This document shows, one piece after another, positions 52,610 to 61,723 of a DNA stretch of 64,000 nucleotides (position 1 is its first letter; the number at the start of each line of letters is the position of its first letter). The DNA comes from Streptomyces sp. NA04227. GTDB taxonomy: Bacteria > Actinomycetota > Actinomycetes > Streptomycetales > Streptomycetaceae. The notes beneath the pieces were generated by a model. It did no database searches, was not told the DNA's origin, and saw only the letters and a program-made list of their open reading frames with translations. The stretch covers positions 930,001 to 994,000 of the forward strand of contig NZ_CP054918.1 of assembly GCF_013364195.1 (NCBI RefSeq), given 5' to 3'. A program made the position numbers and the translations under genes.

Positions 52610-52929
52610 TATTCCTCCTCGTTGGCAAGGCGATCCGGGCCCCGGATCGCATCACCTGTAACGAGAACGGAGTAATAGAGCTACGAGCAGACCGCAGCTT
52701 TCACTCGTTCGGTCAACCGACCCTGTGGCCACGGCAGTTGGCGACCCTCCCCCAACTGCCCGTTCGCCCCGCCGGCCCCCCGCCGACGGGCCGAGGGGCC
52801 AACGACCGGTTGACGGCGCTGTGTTGACGGCGCTGCGTTGACGGCACCGCGGCGGCGACGGGCAACAGGCAACAGAGAAACCGACGGCGGCCGGAACGGG
52901 ACACGCCCCGCCACGGCCGCCGCCCCGGC
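52610..52929. promoter_or_regulatory. chpH upstream region with 14-bp tandem repeat
   Basis: This is a 320-base gap between chpH and the M20 gene, both on the minus strand. Three tandem copies of GTTGACGGCGCTG(T/C), the third degenerate, occupy 52809-52850, about 200 bases upstream of chpH. The chpH promoter is expected closer in; I cannot assign the sigma factor. Confidence 0.5.
52885..52922 (-). terminator. Hairpin after the M20 peptidase gene
   Basis: A 9-bp stem (52885-52893 with 52914-52922, CGGCGGCCG) with a 20-base loop that can pair further lies 8 bases past the stop. Confidence 0.6.
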
Positions 52930-54258
52930 TCAGCTGGCGTCGATGAACCGGTCAAGCACCCGGGCGCCGAACTTCAGGCCCTCGGTGGGCACGCGTTCGT
53001 CCACCCCGTGGAACATGCCCGCGAAGTCCAGCTCCGGCGGCAGCTGGAGGGGCGCGAAGCCGAAGCAGCGGATGCCGAGGTCGTCGAAGGACTTGGCGTC
53101 GGTGCCGCCGGAGAGCATGTACGGCACAGCACGGGCGATGGGGTCCTCGGCGCTCAGCGCGCTCTGCATGGCGTCCACCAGATCGCCGTCGAAGCTGGTC
53201 TCCAGAGCCTTGTCGCCGTGCACGTCCTCGCGCCGTACGCGCGGGCCGAGGATGCGGTCGAGATCGGCGAGGAACTCCTCCTCGTAGCCGGGCAGGAAGC
53301 GCCCGTCGACGTGCGCGGTGGCCGCCCCGGGGATGACGTTGACCTTGTACCCGGCGCCGAGCATCGTGGGCGCCGCCGAGTTGCGCAGGGTCGCGCCGAT
53401 CATCTTGGCGATGCCGCCGAGCTTGGCGAGCGTGGCCTCCATGTCCTCCGGGTCCAGCGGGGTGCCGAGCGCGTCGGACAGCTCGTCCAGGAAGGACCGT
53501 ACGGTCTTGGTGACGCGCACCGGCCACTCGTGGCGGCCGAGCCTGCCCACCGCCTCGCACAGTTCGGTGATGGCGTTGTCGCTGTTGGTCATCGAGCCGT
53601 GGCCCGCGGTGCCCTCGACCGTCAGGCGCATCCAGTGCATGCCCTTCTGCGCCGTCTCGACCAGATAGAGCCGCAGGTTCTCGTTGACCGTGAAGGAGAA
53701 GCCACCGACCTCGCCGATCGCCTCGTTCACGCCCTCGAAGAGCCCCGGGTGCTTGTCGACCAGGTGCCGCGCGCCGTACACACCGCCCGCCTCCTCGTCG
53801 GCGAGGAAGGCGAGCACGATGTCGCGCGGGGGCTTGCGGCCGCTGCGCAGACGGTCGCGGACGACCGCGAGGGTCATCGCGTCCATGTCCTTCATGTCGA
53901 CCGCGCCGCGGCCCCAGACACAGCCGTCCGCGATCTCCCCGGAGAAGGGGTGGTGCGTCCAGTCCGCCGCGTTGGCCGGGACCACGTCGGTGTGCCCGTG
54001 GATGAGCAGCGCGGGACGCGAGGTGTCCTCGCCCTCGATCCGGGCCACCACGGACGCCCGCCCGGGGTGGGACTCGAAGATCTGCGGCTCGGCGCCCACT
54101 TCGGCGAGCTTCTCCGCGACGTACTCCGCGGCCTTGCGTTCCCCCGGCCCCGAGTGGTCGCCGTAGTTGCTGGTGTCGATCCGGATGAGGTCACGGCAGA
54201 GGTCGACCACCTCGTCCTGTGCGGTCACGCCGGCTCCTGCCGCCTTCGACTCGCTCAC
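52930..54258 (-). CDS. M20/M28-family zinc peptidase
   Basis: The product is 442 aa. Metal-site motifs are LLIHGHTDVVPA (His, Asp), WGRGAVDMKDMDA (bridging Asp) and AFLADEEAGGVYGARH (catalytic and ligand Glu). The dimerisation domain GMHWMRLTVEGTAGHGSM follows. Likely activities are dipeptidase or N-acyl-amino-acid deacylase; no signal peptide, so it is cytoplasmic. GTG 54258 follows GAAGGA; the longer frame upstream has no support. Confidence 0.92.
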   Translation of the reverse strand: MSESKAAGAGVTAQDEVVDLCRDLIRIDTSNYGDHSGPGERKAAEYVAEKLAEVGAEPQIFESHPGRASVVARIEGEDTSRPALLIHGHTDVVPANAADWTHHPFSGEIADGCVWGRGAVDMKDMDAMTLAVVRDRLRSGRKPPRDIVLAFLADEEAGGVYGARHLVDKHPGLFEGVNEAIGEVGGFSFTVNENLRLYLVETAQKGMHWMRLTVEGTAGHGSMTNSDNAITELCEAVGRLGRHEWPVRVTKTVRSFLDELSDALGTPLDPEDMEATLAKLGGIAKMIGATLRNSAAPTMLGAGYKVNVIPGAATAHVDGRFLPGYEEEFLADLDRILGPRVRREDVHGDKALETSFDGDLVDAMQSALSAEDPIARAVPYMLSGGTDAKSFDDLGIRCFGFAPLQLPPELDFAGMFHGVDERVPTEGLKFGARVLDRFIDAS

Positions 54259-54438
54259 GCTGCATCCTTCCGCCGTCGCCGATCTGTTGGTCGTCACCCA
54301 TCCTCCCCCGGGAGCGGGCCGCGCCCCAAGGCTCGGCGCGCTACGTCATGCGGCCGTAAAACAATGGGGTGATCAGGCACTGTCCGATGTTTGCTATGGT
54401 TTTCCACGTCGCCGCGGGAGACCGCGCAACACCACCGA

Positions 54439-54523
54439 GTCCGGGTGGCGGAATGGCAGACGCGCTAGCTTGAGGTGCTAGTGCCCTTTATCGGGCGTGG
54501 GGGTTCAAGTCCCCCCTCGGACA
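54439..54523 (+). tRNA. tRNA-Leu (GAG anticodon)
   Basis: This is an 85-base class II tRNA. Acceptor arms GTCCGGG and CTCGGAC pair with one G-T. The anticodon arm CTAGC-TTGAGGT-GCTAG gives GAG. There is a long variable arm (TGCCC...GGGCG) and the T arm GGGGG-TTCAAGT-CCCCC. The discriminator is A; CCA is not encoded. Confidence 0.96.
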
Positions 54524-54679
54524 CTCCTCTTGGGCCTCTCGAAGTCCTGCTTCGAGAGTCGCCGCGAGCGAGCAGAGATACGGGCCGTGACACGACGTCA
54601 CGGCCCGTTTTCCGTTCCTGCGGGCGCCTCGATCCCTCCCGTACGGACATCTGGCTCGCGCCTCGGCTCGTACTCGCCC

Positions 54680-54728
54680 TCATGCTCGTGCTCGTGCTCG
54701 TGCTCGTGCTCATGCTCGTGCTCGTGCG
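54680..54728. repeat. Hexanucleotide tandem repeat (GCTCGT)
   Basis: About eight units of GCTCGT, two with A in place of G (CTCATG), lie between the tRNA and the ychJ-like gene. The high-GC spacer is otherwise non-coding. Confidence 0.85.
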
Positions 54729-54766
54729 ACCGACCCTCGCCCCGCCCCACCCGGCACAATGGCCCC

Positions 54767-55201
54767 ATGGCCCGCCGCACTTCCCGCAACCAGCGCCCCG
54801 TCACCAACTCCCGGACGGCCGCCGCGGCCTGCCCCTGCGGCACCGGCAGGACGTACGCCGACTGCTGCGGGGCCTGTCATACGGGGGCCTCGCCCGCGCC
54901 GACCGCCGAGGCCCTGATGCGCTCGCGCTACAGCGCCTTCGCCCGGGGCGAGGCGGACTATCTGCTGCGCACCTGGCATCCGCGCACACGTCCCGCGCGG
55001 CTGGATCTCGACAGCGGCACGCGCTGGCGCGGTCTGGAGATCCTCCGTACCGAGGGCGGCTCGGCCTTCCACACCACCGGGACCGTCACGTTCCGTGCCT
55101 CCTACGAGGACGCACAGGGCGGCGGAGTCCTTGCCGAGCACAGCAGGTTCGAGCGGTACGAAGGGGCATGGGTGTACGTCGACGGGGACGTGGCGGGCTG
55201 A
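54767..55201 (+). CDS. YchJ-like SEC-C motif protein (UPF0225)
   Basis: The product is 144 aa. The SEC-C zinc motif CPCGTGRTYADCC near residue 22 is followed by the YchJ domain: ALMRSRYSAFARGEADYLLRTWHP, and EHSRFERYEGAWVYVDG. The family is widespread and uncharacterised, perhaps a stress or translation-associated protein. ATG 54767 (MARRTSRNQRP) is chosen; an out-of-frame ATG lies 8 bases earlier. It is convergent with gntR. Confidence 0.9.
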   Translation: MARRTSRNQRPVTNSRTAAAACPCGTGRTYADCCGACHTGASPAPTAEALMRSRYSAFARGEADYLLRTWHPRTRPARLDLDSGTRWRGLEILRTEGGSAFHTTGTVTFRASYEDAQGGGVLAEHSRFERYEGAWVYVDGDVAG

Positions 55202-55333
55202 GCGTCCGGCGCCAACTGCCGCCTGGCACGGGCGCGGTAGCCGACGGCCAGGAACCTGCAAGATCTCCGAAGCTCGCGACTCCGCTCGCCAAACCCCTCC
55301 GGGTCAGCCGGAGTTGACCGAGCAACAGGCCAA

Positions 55334-56035
55334 TCAGGGCGCGAGGACGTCGAGTTCCTGCAAGGCGCCGATGGTGATCTCGCGGGTCAGTTCCTCGGCC
55401 CGTCGGGCGTCGCCCTCGCGGACGGCTTCGGCGACACGGACATGGAGGGTGACCGCCTCGGGGTCCGGGTCCTCGAACATGACCTGATGCTGCGTACGGC
55501 CGGTGAGGACCTCCGCGACGACGTCGCCGAGGCGGGCGAACATCTCGTTGCCGGAGGCGTTGAGCACCACCCGGTGGAAGGCGACGTCGTGCACCAGATA
55601 GCCCTCCAGCTGGTGCCCGCGTGAGGTGGCGACCATGCCCAGGGCGCACTCGGTGAGCTCGGCGCACTGTGCGGGGGTCGCGTTCCTGGCCGCCAGTCCC
55701 GCCGCGACCGGTTCGACGGCCGAGCGCAGCACGGTGAGCGAGCGCAGCTGCCGGGGCCGGTCGGTGCCCGCCAGGCGCCAGCGGATGACCTGCGGGTCGA
55801 AGACGTTCCACTCCTCGGTCGGGCGCACCGTCACACCGACCCTGCGGCGCGACTCGACCAGGTGCATCGACTCCAGTACGCGTACCGCCTCGCGCATGAC
55901 CGAGCGGGAGACCTCGAACCGCTTGGCGAGCTCGTCGGTGCGCAGCACACTGCCGGGCGGGTACTCGCCTGCCGTGATGGCGGGCCCGAGTGACTGAAGT
56001 ACCTGCGCGTGCAGCCCCCTGGCCTCAGTTGTCAT
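55334..56035 (-). CDS. gntR: GntR, FCD-type regulator of gluconate genes
   Basis: The product is 233 aa. The winged HTH (LRTDELAKRFEVSRSVMREAVRVLES) is followed by a helical FCD effector domain with metal-site histidines (VHDVAFHRVVL, LHVRVAEAV). It is divergent from gntK-gntP, with 129 bases between the starts, which is the conserved gluconate arrangement. It should repress the divergent operon in the absence of gluconate or a derivative; this is inferred from family and position. Confidence 0.93.
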   Translation of the reverse strand: MTTEARGLHAQVLQSLGPAITAGEYPPGSVLRTDELAKRFEVSRSVMREAVRVLESMHLVESRRRVGVTVRPTEEWNVFDPQVIRWRLAGTDRPRQLRSLTVLRSAVEPVAAGLAARNATPAQCAELTECALGMVATSRGHQLEGYLVHDVAFHRVVLNASGNEMFARLGDVVAEVLTGRTQHQVMFEDPDPEAVTLHVRVAEAVREGDARRAEELTREITIGALQELDVLAP

Positions 56036-56164
56036 GGCCGCCAGCCTACGAGGCCCCCACCCGGAATAAAAAGTCAGATGTTTGTGTCACAGGCTCTTGA
56101 ATTTGTCGTACGTAATGCGTTTCAGTGTCGTGTCACATCGATGTCGAAGAGGACGGCGGGGCCG
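56036..56164. promoter_or_regulatory. gntR / gntK divergent promoter region
   Basis: GTGTCACA occurs twice, at 56084-56091 and 56130-56137; the first is in TGTGTCACA, a 9-base palindrome. The AT-rich region between should contain both promoters. These are the likely GntR sites. Confidence 0.5.
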
Positions 56165-56698
56165 ATGAGCACTCCACAGGTAGTCGTCGTGATGGGCGTG
56201 GCAGGTACCGGGAAGACCACGATCGGCCCTCTTCTCGCAGCTCGGCTGGGTGTTCCCTATGCCGAGGGCGACGACTTCCACCCGGCGGCGAACATCGCCA
56301 AGATGTCGGCCGGGACCCCGCTCACCGACGAGGACCGGTGGCCCTGGCTCGACGCCATCGGCGACTGGGCCCACAGTCGCGCGGGCCTCGGCGGTGTCGT
56401 CAGCAGTTCGGCACTCAAGCGCGCCTACCGGGACAGGCTGCGCGCCGCCGCACCGGACGTCGTCTTCGTCCATCTCACCGGCGACCGGGACCTGATCGAG
56501 TCCCGGATGTCCCACCGCACAGGCCACTTCATGCCCACCGCCCTGCTCGACTCGCAGTTCGCCACGCTCCAGCCACTCCAGGCCGACGAACAGGGCGTGG
56601 AGGTGGACGTGTCCGGCAGCCCGGACGAGATCACCGACCGGGCGGTCGCCGCGCTGCGCGCCCACGCCGGGCGCCGACGACCGGCCCCGTACGCCTAG
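56165..56698 (+). CDS. gntK: GntK, gluconokinase
   Basis: The product is 177 aa. Walker A GVAGTGKTT (near residue 11), then AEGDDFHPAANIAKM, the gluconate-binding signature, and SSALKRAYRDRLR. It phosphorylates gluconate to 6-phosphogluconate, feeding the pentose phosphate pathway. ATG 56165 (MSTPQVVVVMG) is taken; an upstream in-frame ATG at 56141 would add 8 residues. gntP follows 162 bases downstream with an imperfect stem-loop (56721-56755) between them, possibly an mRNA processing or attenuation site. Confidence 0.95.
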   Translation: MSTPQVVVVMGVAGTGKTTIGPLLAARLGVPYAEGDDFHPAANIAKMSAGTPLTDEDRWPWLDAIGDWAHSRAGLGGVVSSSALKRAYRDRLRAAAPDVVFVHLTGDRDLIESRMSHRTGHFMPTALLDSQFATLQPLQADEQGVEVDVSGSPDEITDRAVAALRAHAGRRRPAPYA

Positions 56699-56860
56699 GC
56701 CCCCTGGTCCGCTTCCGCTCCGGGACCGGCGGGCATCCCCCGCCTGATGGTCCCGGCCCACACCGACCGCCGTCCGGATCCCCGCGCGACGGTCCCCACC
56801 CACACCGGGAACCCCCCACAGACACACCTCCCAAGTCCCCACCACCCAAGGAAGATTGCC

Positions 56861-58258
56861 GTGACCAGTCTCAGTGCCGAGACCCTGGCAGCGGACGCCG
56901 TCGAGCCGATCACCTCGGCCGGGCACGCCCAGCTGGGGATAGCCGTGCTCGCCGGCATCGCCGTCATCGTCCTGCTCATCACGAAGTTCAAGCTGCACGC
57001 CTTCCTCGCGCTGACCATCGGCTCGCTGGCGCTCGGCGCCTTCGCCGGGGCTCCTATGGACAAGGCCATCGCCAGCTTCACCGCCGGGCTCGGCTCGACG
57101 GTCGCGGGCGTGGGTGTGCTCATCGCGCTCGGCGCCATCCTGGGCAAGCTCCTCGCGGACTCCGGAGGCGCCGACCAGATCGTCGACACGATCCTGGCCA
57201 AGGCGAGCGGCCGGGCCATGCCCTGGGCGATGGTCCTGATCGCCTCGGTGATCGGTCTGCCGCTCTTCTTCGAGGTCGGCATCGTGCTGCTGATCCCGGT
57301 CGTCCTGATGGTGGCCCGGCGCGGCAATTACTCACTGATGCGGATCGGCATCCCGGCGCTGGCCGGACTGTCCGTCATGCACGGTCTGGTACCGCCGCAC
57401 CCGGGGCCGCTGGTCGCGATCGACGCGGTCGGCGCCAACCTCGGCGTGACGCTGGCACTCGGCGTCCTCGTCGCCATCCCGACCGTCATCATCGCCGGGC
57501 CGGTCTTCTCCCGCTTCGCCGCCCGCTGGGTGGACGTGGCGCCGCCGGAGAAGATGATCCCGCAGCGCGCCTCGGACGAGCTCGACCGGCGCCCGGGCTT
57601 CGGCGCCACCCTGGCCACCGTGCTGCTCCCGGTCGTCCTGATGCTGGCCAAGGCGCTGGTGGACATCGTGGTCGACAACCCCGAGGCGAAGGTGCAGCGG
57701 GTGTTCGACGTGATCGGCTCCCCGCTGATCGCCCTGCTCGCCGCCGTGATCGTCGGGATGTTCACGCTCGGCCGGGCGGCCGGGTTCACCCGGGACCGGC
57801 TGTCGTCGACCGTGGAGAAGTCGCTGGTGCCGATCGCGGGCGTGCTGCTGATCGTCGGCGCGGGCGGCGGCTTCAAGCAGACCCTGATCGACTCCGGTGT
57901 GGGCGAGATGATCCTCGACATCTCCGAGGACTGGTCCATACCGGCCATGCTGCTCGCCTGGCTGATCGCGGTCGCGATCCGGCTCGCCACCGGTTCGGCG
58001 ACGGTCGCGACGATCTCGGCGGCCGGTCTGGTCGCGCCGCTGGCCGCGGACATGTCGACCACGCACGCGGCGCTGCTCGTACTCGCCATCGGTGCCGGGT
58101 CGCTGTTCTTCTCGCACGTCAACGACGCCGGATTCTGGCTGGTGAAGGAGTACTTCGGACTCACCGTCGGCCAGACGCTCAAGACCTGGTCGGTGATGGA
58201 GACCGTGATCTCGGTGGTCGCGGGCGGCCTGGTGCTGTTGTTGTCACTGATCATCTAG
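56861..58258 (+). CDS. gntP: Gluconate permease, GntP family
   Basis: The product is 465 aa and hydrophobic, with 12-14 membrane segments. GntP signatures are SVMHGLVPPHPGPL, RLATGSATVATISAAG and FFSHVNDAGFWLVKEYFGL. It imports gluconate by proton symport. GTG 56861 follows AAGGAAG. It is the second gene after gntK. No clear terminator follows; the 263-base gap to the convergent APC gene has no gene. Confidence 0.95.
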   Translation: MTSLSAETLAADAVEPITSAGHAQLGIAVLAGIAVIVLLITKFKLHAFLALTIGSLALGAFAGAPMDKAIASFTAGLGSTVAGVGVLIALGAILGKLLADSGGADQIVDTILAKASGRAMPWAMVLIASVIGLPLFFEVGIVLLIPVVLMVARRGNYSLMRIGIPALAGLSVMHGLVPPHPGPLVAIDAVGANLGVTLALGVLVAIPTVIIAGPVFSRFAARWVDVAPPEKMIPQRASDELDRRPGFGATLATVLLPVVLMLAKALVDIVVDNPEAKVQRVFDVIGSPLIALLAAVIVGMFTLGRAAGFTRDRLSSTVEKSLVPIAGVLLIVGAGGGFKQTLIDSGVGEMILDISEDWSIPAMLLAWLIAVAIRLATGSATVATISAAGLVAPLAADMSTTHAALLVLAIGAGSLFFSHVNDAGFWLVKEYFGLTVGQTLKTWSVMETVISVVAGGLVLLLSLII

Positions 58259-58521
58259 CGCTTGCCGGAACGCCGGTACGTGCTCCTCGGCAGGCGACCG
58301 CCGGGGAGCGCGTAGCGGCAGACGGCGACAGGGCGGCCCGCATCGGCCCGCCTTCCCAGAACGCGCCCCGGGTTCCCTACTCCCCCGTTGCGGGACCCGG
58401 GGCGCCCCCCTGCCCGCACATGCCTCGGCCCTGCCTGCACGTACCTCGGCCGCGCCCGGACCTACTTCGGCGCTGTCCGCACGCGCCTTGCCGTATACGG
58501 CGGCTCCCCGCAGCGACGCGT

Positions 58522-60099
58522 TCAGTGCCGCCTGCCCCGCCGCCCGGACGGCACGGCCGCCGCCTTCTCCAGTTGGAACGCCTCGTTGCCCAGGCCGATC
58601 CGGGCGTGCACCTCGGGCCGGTTGGCCTTCAGGTAGAGCCCGTGTCCGACACCGAGCAGGGCGGCGAGCAGGATCAGGCCGGGCAGCAGCCAGGTCAGGG
58701 CCGAGCCGGGGCCCGCGGCGACCAGGACGTCGAAGTCCTTGACGGTGTAGACGGCGATGACGACCAGGCCCGCGCCCGCGAGCCCGGAGGCGATCAGCCG
58801 CCACACCTGGGCCCGGCCCGCGCCCCGGCCGACGAAGAAGACGATCACGGCCAGGCTGGACAGCGCCATCAGCACGATCACGCCGAGCGCGCCGACGTTG
58901 CCCATCCAGGTGAACAGGTGCAGCACCGGCGCCGTCGGATCGCCGGTCGGCCCGTCGTCGGTCACCGCGAAGGCCCCCACGACCAGGAGCGAGACGACGG
59001 TCTGCAGCAGCGCTCCGGTGCCCGGGGCGCCGCTCGCGGAGTTGGTGCGCCCGAAGACGGCGGGCAGCAGACCCTCGCGGCCCATGGCGAAGGCGTAGCG
59101 GGCGACAACGTTGTGGAAGCTCAGCATGGCCGCGAACATGCCGGTCACGAACAGCACATGGACCACATCGGTGAACGTCCCGCCGAGCCGTTCCTCGGTG
59201 AGGAAGAAGAGCAGGCCCGCGCTGTGCTCGCGGGCGGCGGGCACGATGCCCGCGGGCCCGGCCGCGACCGTCAGCGCCCAGCAGGTCAGCGCGAAGAAGA
59301 CGGCGACGAAGCCGACGGCGAGGAACATCACCCGGGCCACGACGACTTGGGGGCGGCTGGTCTCCTCGGCGTAGACGGGCGCCTGCTCGAAGCCGAGGAA
59401 GGCCGCGACGCAGAAGCAGAGCGCGGTGCCCACTCCGGCACCGCTGAGGGTGTCGGGGTTGAACGCGTGCAGGGAGAGTCCCTCGCCCGCCGGGTCGGCC
59501 ACCGCCGCGACGTCGAAGATCACCACCAGGACCACTTCGACGAGCAGCAGGACGCCGAGCACCTTGGCGTTGGCGTCGATCTTCAGCCACGCGAACCCGC
59601 CCACCACCAGCACCGCCGCCAGCGCGGGCACCCACCAGACGACCTCCAGGTCCAGGTAGGTCGCGCAGAGGCTGGAGACCTCGAAGCCGAAGATCCCGTA
59701 GATGCCGACCTGCAGGGCGCTGTAGGCGACCAGCGCGACGGCGGCCGCGCCCGCGCCGACGGTCCCGCCGAGCCCGCGCGCGATGTACGCGTAGAAGGCC
59801 CCGGCGTTGTGCACATGGCGGCTCATCTCGGCGTAGCCGAAGGAGAACAGGGCGAGCACCGCGCCGAGTATCACGAAGAGCAGTGGCTGTCCGACGATCC
59901 CCATCACACCGAATGCCGTGGGCATGACACCCGCGACGACCATGAGGGGGGCGGTGGCCGCGAGCACCGAGAGCAGCAGCCCGGCCGTGCCGAGCCGGCC
60001 GCCCCGCAGGGCACGCTCCTGGCCCTTGAAGGTGCTGATGGCTCCGGCCTCGGCGGCCTCGGTGCGCGTGGTGCCGGTCTGTTCTTGGCCCCTCGTCAT
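58522..60099 (-). CDS. APC-family amino acid permease
   Basis: The product is 525 aa. About 12-14 hydrophobic helices are present. Helix 1 carries GLLLSVLAATAPLMVVAGVMP, helix 3 IARGLGGTVGAGAA, and FLGFEQAPVYAEET is the helix-6 signature of APC transporters. The substrate is probably an amino acid or amine. Its C-terminus is basic. The TPR-like hypothetical gene ends 75 bases upstream on the same strand and could be co-transcribed. Confidence 0.92.
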   Translation of the reverse strand: MTRGQEQTGTTRTEAAEAGAISTFKGQERALRGGRLGTAGLLLSVLAATAPLMVVAGVMPTAFGVMGIVGQPLLFVILGAVLALFSFGYAEMSRHVHNAGAFYAYIARGLGGTVGAGAAAVALVAYSALQVGIYGIFGFEVSSLCATYLDLEVVWWVPALAAVLVVGGFAWLKIDANAKVLGVLLLVEVVLVVIFDVAAVADPAGEGLSLHAFNPDTLSGAGVGTALCFCVAAFLGFEQAPVYAEETSRPQVVVARVMFLAVGFVAVFFALTCWALTVAAGPAGIVPAAREHSAGLLFFLTEERLGGTFTDVVHVLFVTGMFAAMLSFHNVVARYAFAMGREGLLPAVFGRTNSASGAPGTGALLQTVVSLLVVGAFAVTDDGPTGDPTAPVLHLFTWMGNVGALGVIVLMALSSLAVIVFFVGRGAGRAQVWRLIASGLAGAGLVVIAVYTVKDFDVLVAAGPGSALTWLLPGLILLAALLGVGHGLYLKANRPEVHARIGLGNEAFQLEKAAAVPSGRRGRRH

Positions 60100-60174
60100 G
60101 GCGGGTTCGTCCTTTCCGGGCTGGGTGTACGGGCGGCCGCTTCCGGCAGGAGTACGCCGGGCGCGACGGCGGGA

Positions 60175-61125
60175 TCAGGCCGAACCGAGCGCGGCCTCGC
60201 GGGCCGCGCGGAAGGCCTCGAAGGGATCGCGGTCCGGGTAGGACCAGGGGTGCGGCGTCGCGTGCGGGCCGATCCGGTGGAAGAGCGCGGCGGCCTCGGC
60301 CGCGCGGCCCTCGCAGAACTTCGCGTGGGCGAGGAAGTTGAGGTCGACCCGGTTGCGCGGGTGCTGGTCGCGCCCGTACTGCAGCCACCAGTCGAAGGCG
60401 ACCCGCATCACCTGGCGGGCGCGGCGCCCGGCCCAGTGTCCGGCGGCCACCGGGTCGGCGGGTTCGATGCCGGTGGCGGCGAGCACGCGGTAGCGCTCGG
60501 CGTGCGCGACCACCGGGAGCAGGGCGAGCGGCGAGTCGGGCGGGGCCTGTTCGGCGGCCCAGGAGGCGAAGTCGTAGACCTCGTGCAGCGGGTCCTGGCC
60601 CGCTTCGGGGTTGCGTTCGGCGAGGCGGGCGATCATCAGGTGGTGCGCGTGATGGTGCTCGGGGTGGCGGTGGCGCACCTCGTCGAAGAGCCGGACCACG
60701 TCCTCCTCGCGCCCCAGATGCCGCTCCAGGATGAGCAGTCCCAGCCAGGGCGTGGGGTCCTCGGGCACCAGCGGGACCACCCGTCGGCAGGCTTCGCGGG
60801 CGGCGTCCGGTTTCGCCCTGCCGCGCAGGGCGAGGAAGACGGCTGCCACGGCCTCCAGTACGGCGGCGTCGGCGGACTCGGGTTCGGCGAGCCGCCAGTC
60901 CCGGGCCCAGGCGGTGGTGGTCGGCTCCGTGGCCAGTGCGGACAGCCGGTGGCCACGGCGGTCCCAGTCCGTGCCGGTCTCGGTGAGCAGGGTGCGCACA
61001 TCGGTCCAACGGCCCTGCGCCAGGGCCGAACGGGCGGCGGCGAGCGCGGTGTCGTCCAGGGCGGCGTCGAAGACGTACGCGGACTTCCTTCGGCCGCGGC
61101 CGAAGGGAGGAGGGGGTGGGGACAC
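60175..61125 (-). CDS. Helical-repeat hypothetical protein
   Basis: The product is 316 aa from GTG 61125, chosen because GGAGGAAATTCC precedes it and the codon bias breaks upstream. The protein is Ala/Arg/Glu rich with helix-turn-helix repeats suggestive of TPR (FLAHAKFCEGRAAEAAALFHRIG, RPDAAREACRRVVPLVPEDPTPW-like pattern). His/Trp-rich stretches (RHRHPEHHHAHHLMIARL) are unusual. I do not recognise a named family. It is upstream of the APC permease gene. Confidence 0.8.
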   Translation of the reverse strand: MSPPPPPFGRGRRKSAYVFDAALDDTALAAARSALAQGRWTDVRTLLTETGTDWDRRGHRLSALATEPTTTAWARDWRLAEPESADAAVLEAVAAVFLALRGRAKPDAAREACRRVVPLVPEDPTPWLGLLILERHLGREEDVVRLFDEVRHRHPEHHHAHHLMIARLAERNPEAGQDPLHEVYDFASWAAEQAPPDSPLALLPVVAHAERYRVLAATGIEPADPVAAGHWAGRRARQVMRVAFDWWLQYGRDQHPRNRVDLNFLAHAKFCEGRAAEAAALFHRIGPHATPHPWSYPDRDPFEAFRAAREAALGSA

Positions 61126-61723
61126 CGCGGAATTTCCTCCACGACGCAGCTCGACCGGCGAATGATCTCGGACAGCAAAGCGGGGCCCGCCGCTCCGAGT
61201 CAAGGGCTCCCATGAAGAGTGTGCACACCCGGGGAAGCCGGTGCGGGGCCGGTTCAACACGGGCCAGGGAACGGGGAATTGCCGCACACCGAGCCCCCAT
61301 CGAGGCCCCGAGCCTCGCGTATGGAGGCGAGAAAGCGCCCCCACCTGCAACTCACGTTCTGTTGTTGCTTGTTCACACTCCTGAGTCATCACGCGCCCCA
61401 CCCGTACCGGAAAGGCGATTTTCAGCCACAGCGCTTCCCGTCGGAGCGGCTTCAGCTTGGCGTGAACCACACGGTCGGGGCGGGCTGATCGAAGCGCACC
61501 CCTCGCCGCACTCCGGGCGCACGCGCCCCAGCGCCCCGGCACGCGATCCCGCCGCGCCCCGCACCACCACCGCGCCCACACGGCGCACGCCGCCCCGGAG
61601 CGCCGCCCCGAGCGCCGCCCGCGGCGCCCTGTCGCGCAATCCCTCACATAGAGGACCAAGCCCTCACATAGCGCTATCGTCGGCAGCGCCCGCCCACCCC
61701 CGGCCGGTTCGAGTAGGTGCGCA
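61126..61723. other. 598-base intergenic region with a spaced direct repeat
   Basis: It lies between the divergently oriented hypothetical and DMT genes. CCCTCACATAG occurs at 61641-61651 and again at 61661-61671, exactly 20 bases apart, 53-83 bases before the DMT start; this is a probable regulator site. The rest is C-rich and I see no credible gene or RNA. Confidence 0.6.

Noticed and set aside
54598..54843. Minus-strand peptide rich in His-Glu repeats
   Set aside because: It is only the hexamer microsatellite read on the other strand; no RBS, no homology.
56125..61215. A plus-strand open frame of about 1700 codons across gntK, gntP, the APC permease and the TPR-like gene
   Set aside because: It is an out-of-frame by-product of high GC. 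Arg/Pro/Gly/Ala-rich translation and no conserved motif; the real genes in other frames have motifs and RBSs.
61219..61488. Small plus-strand gene in the 598-base gap
   Set aside because: It has no RBS, codon third-position GC bias is absent, and its start overlaps the upstream region of the neighbour.
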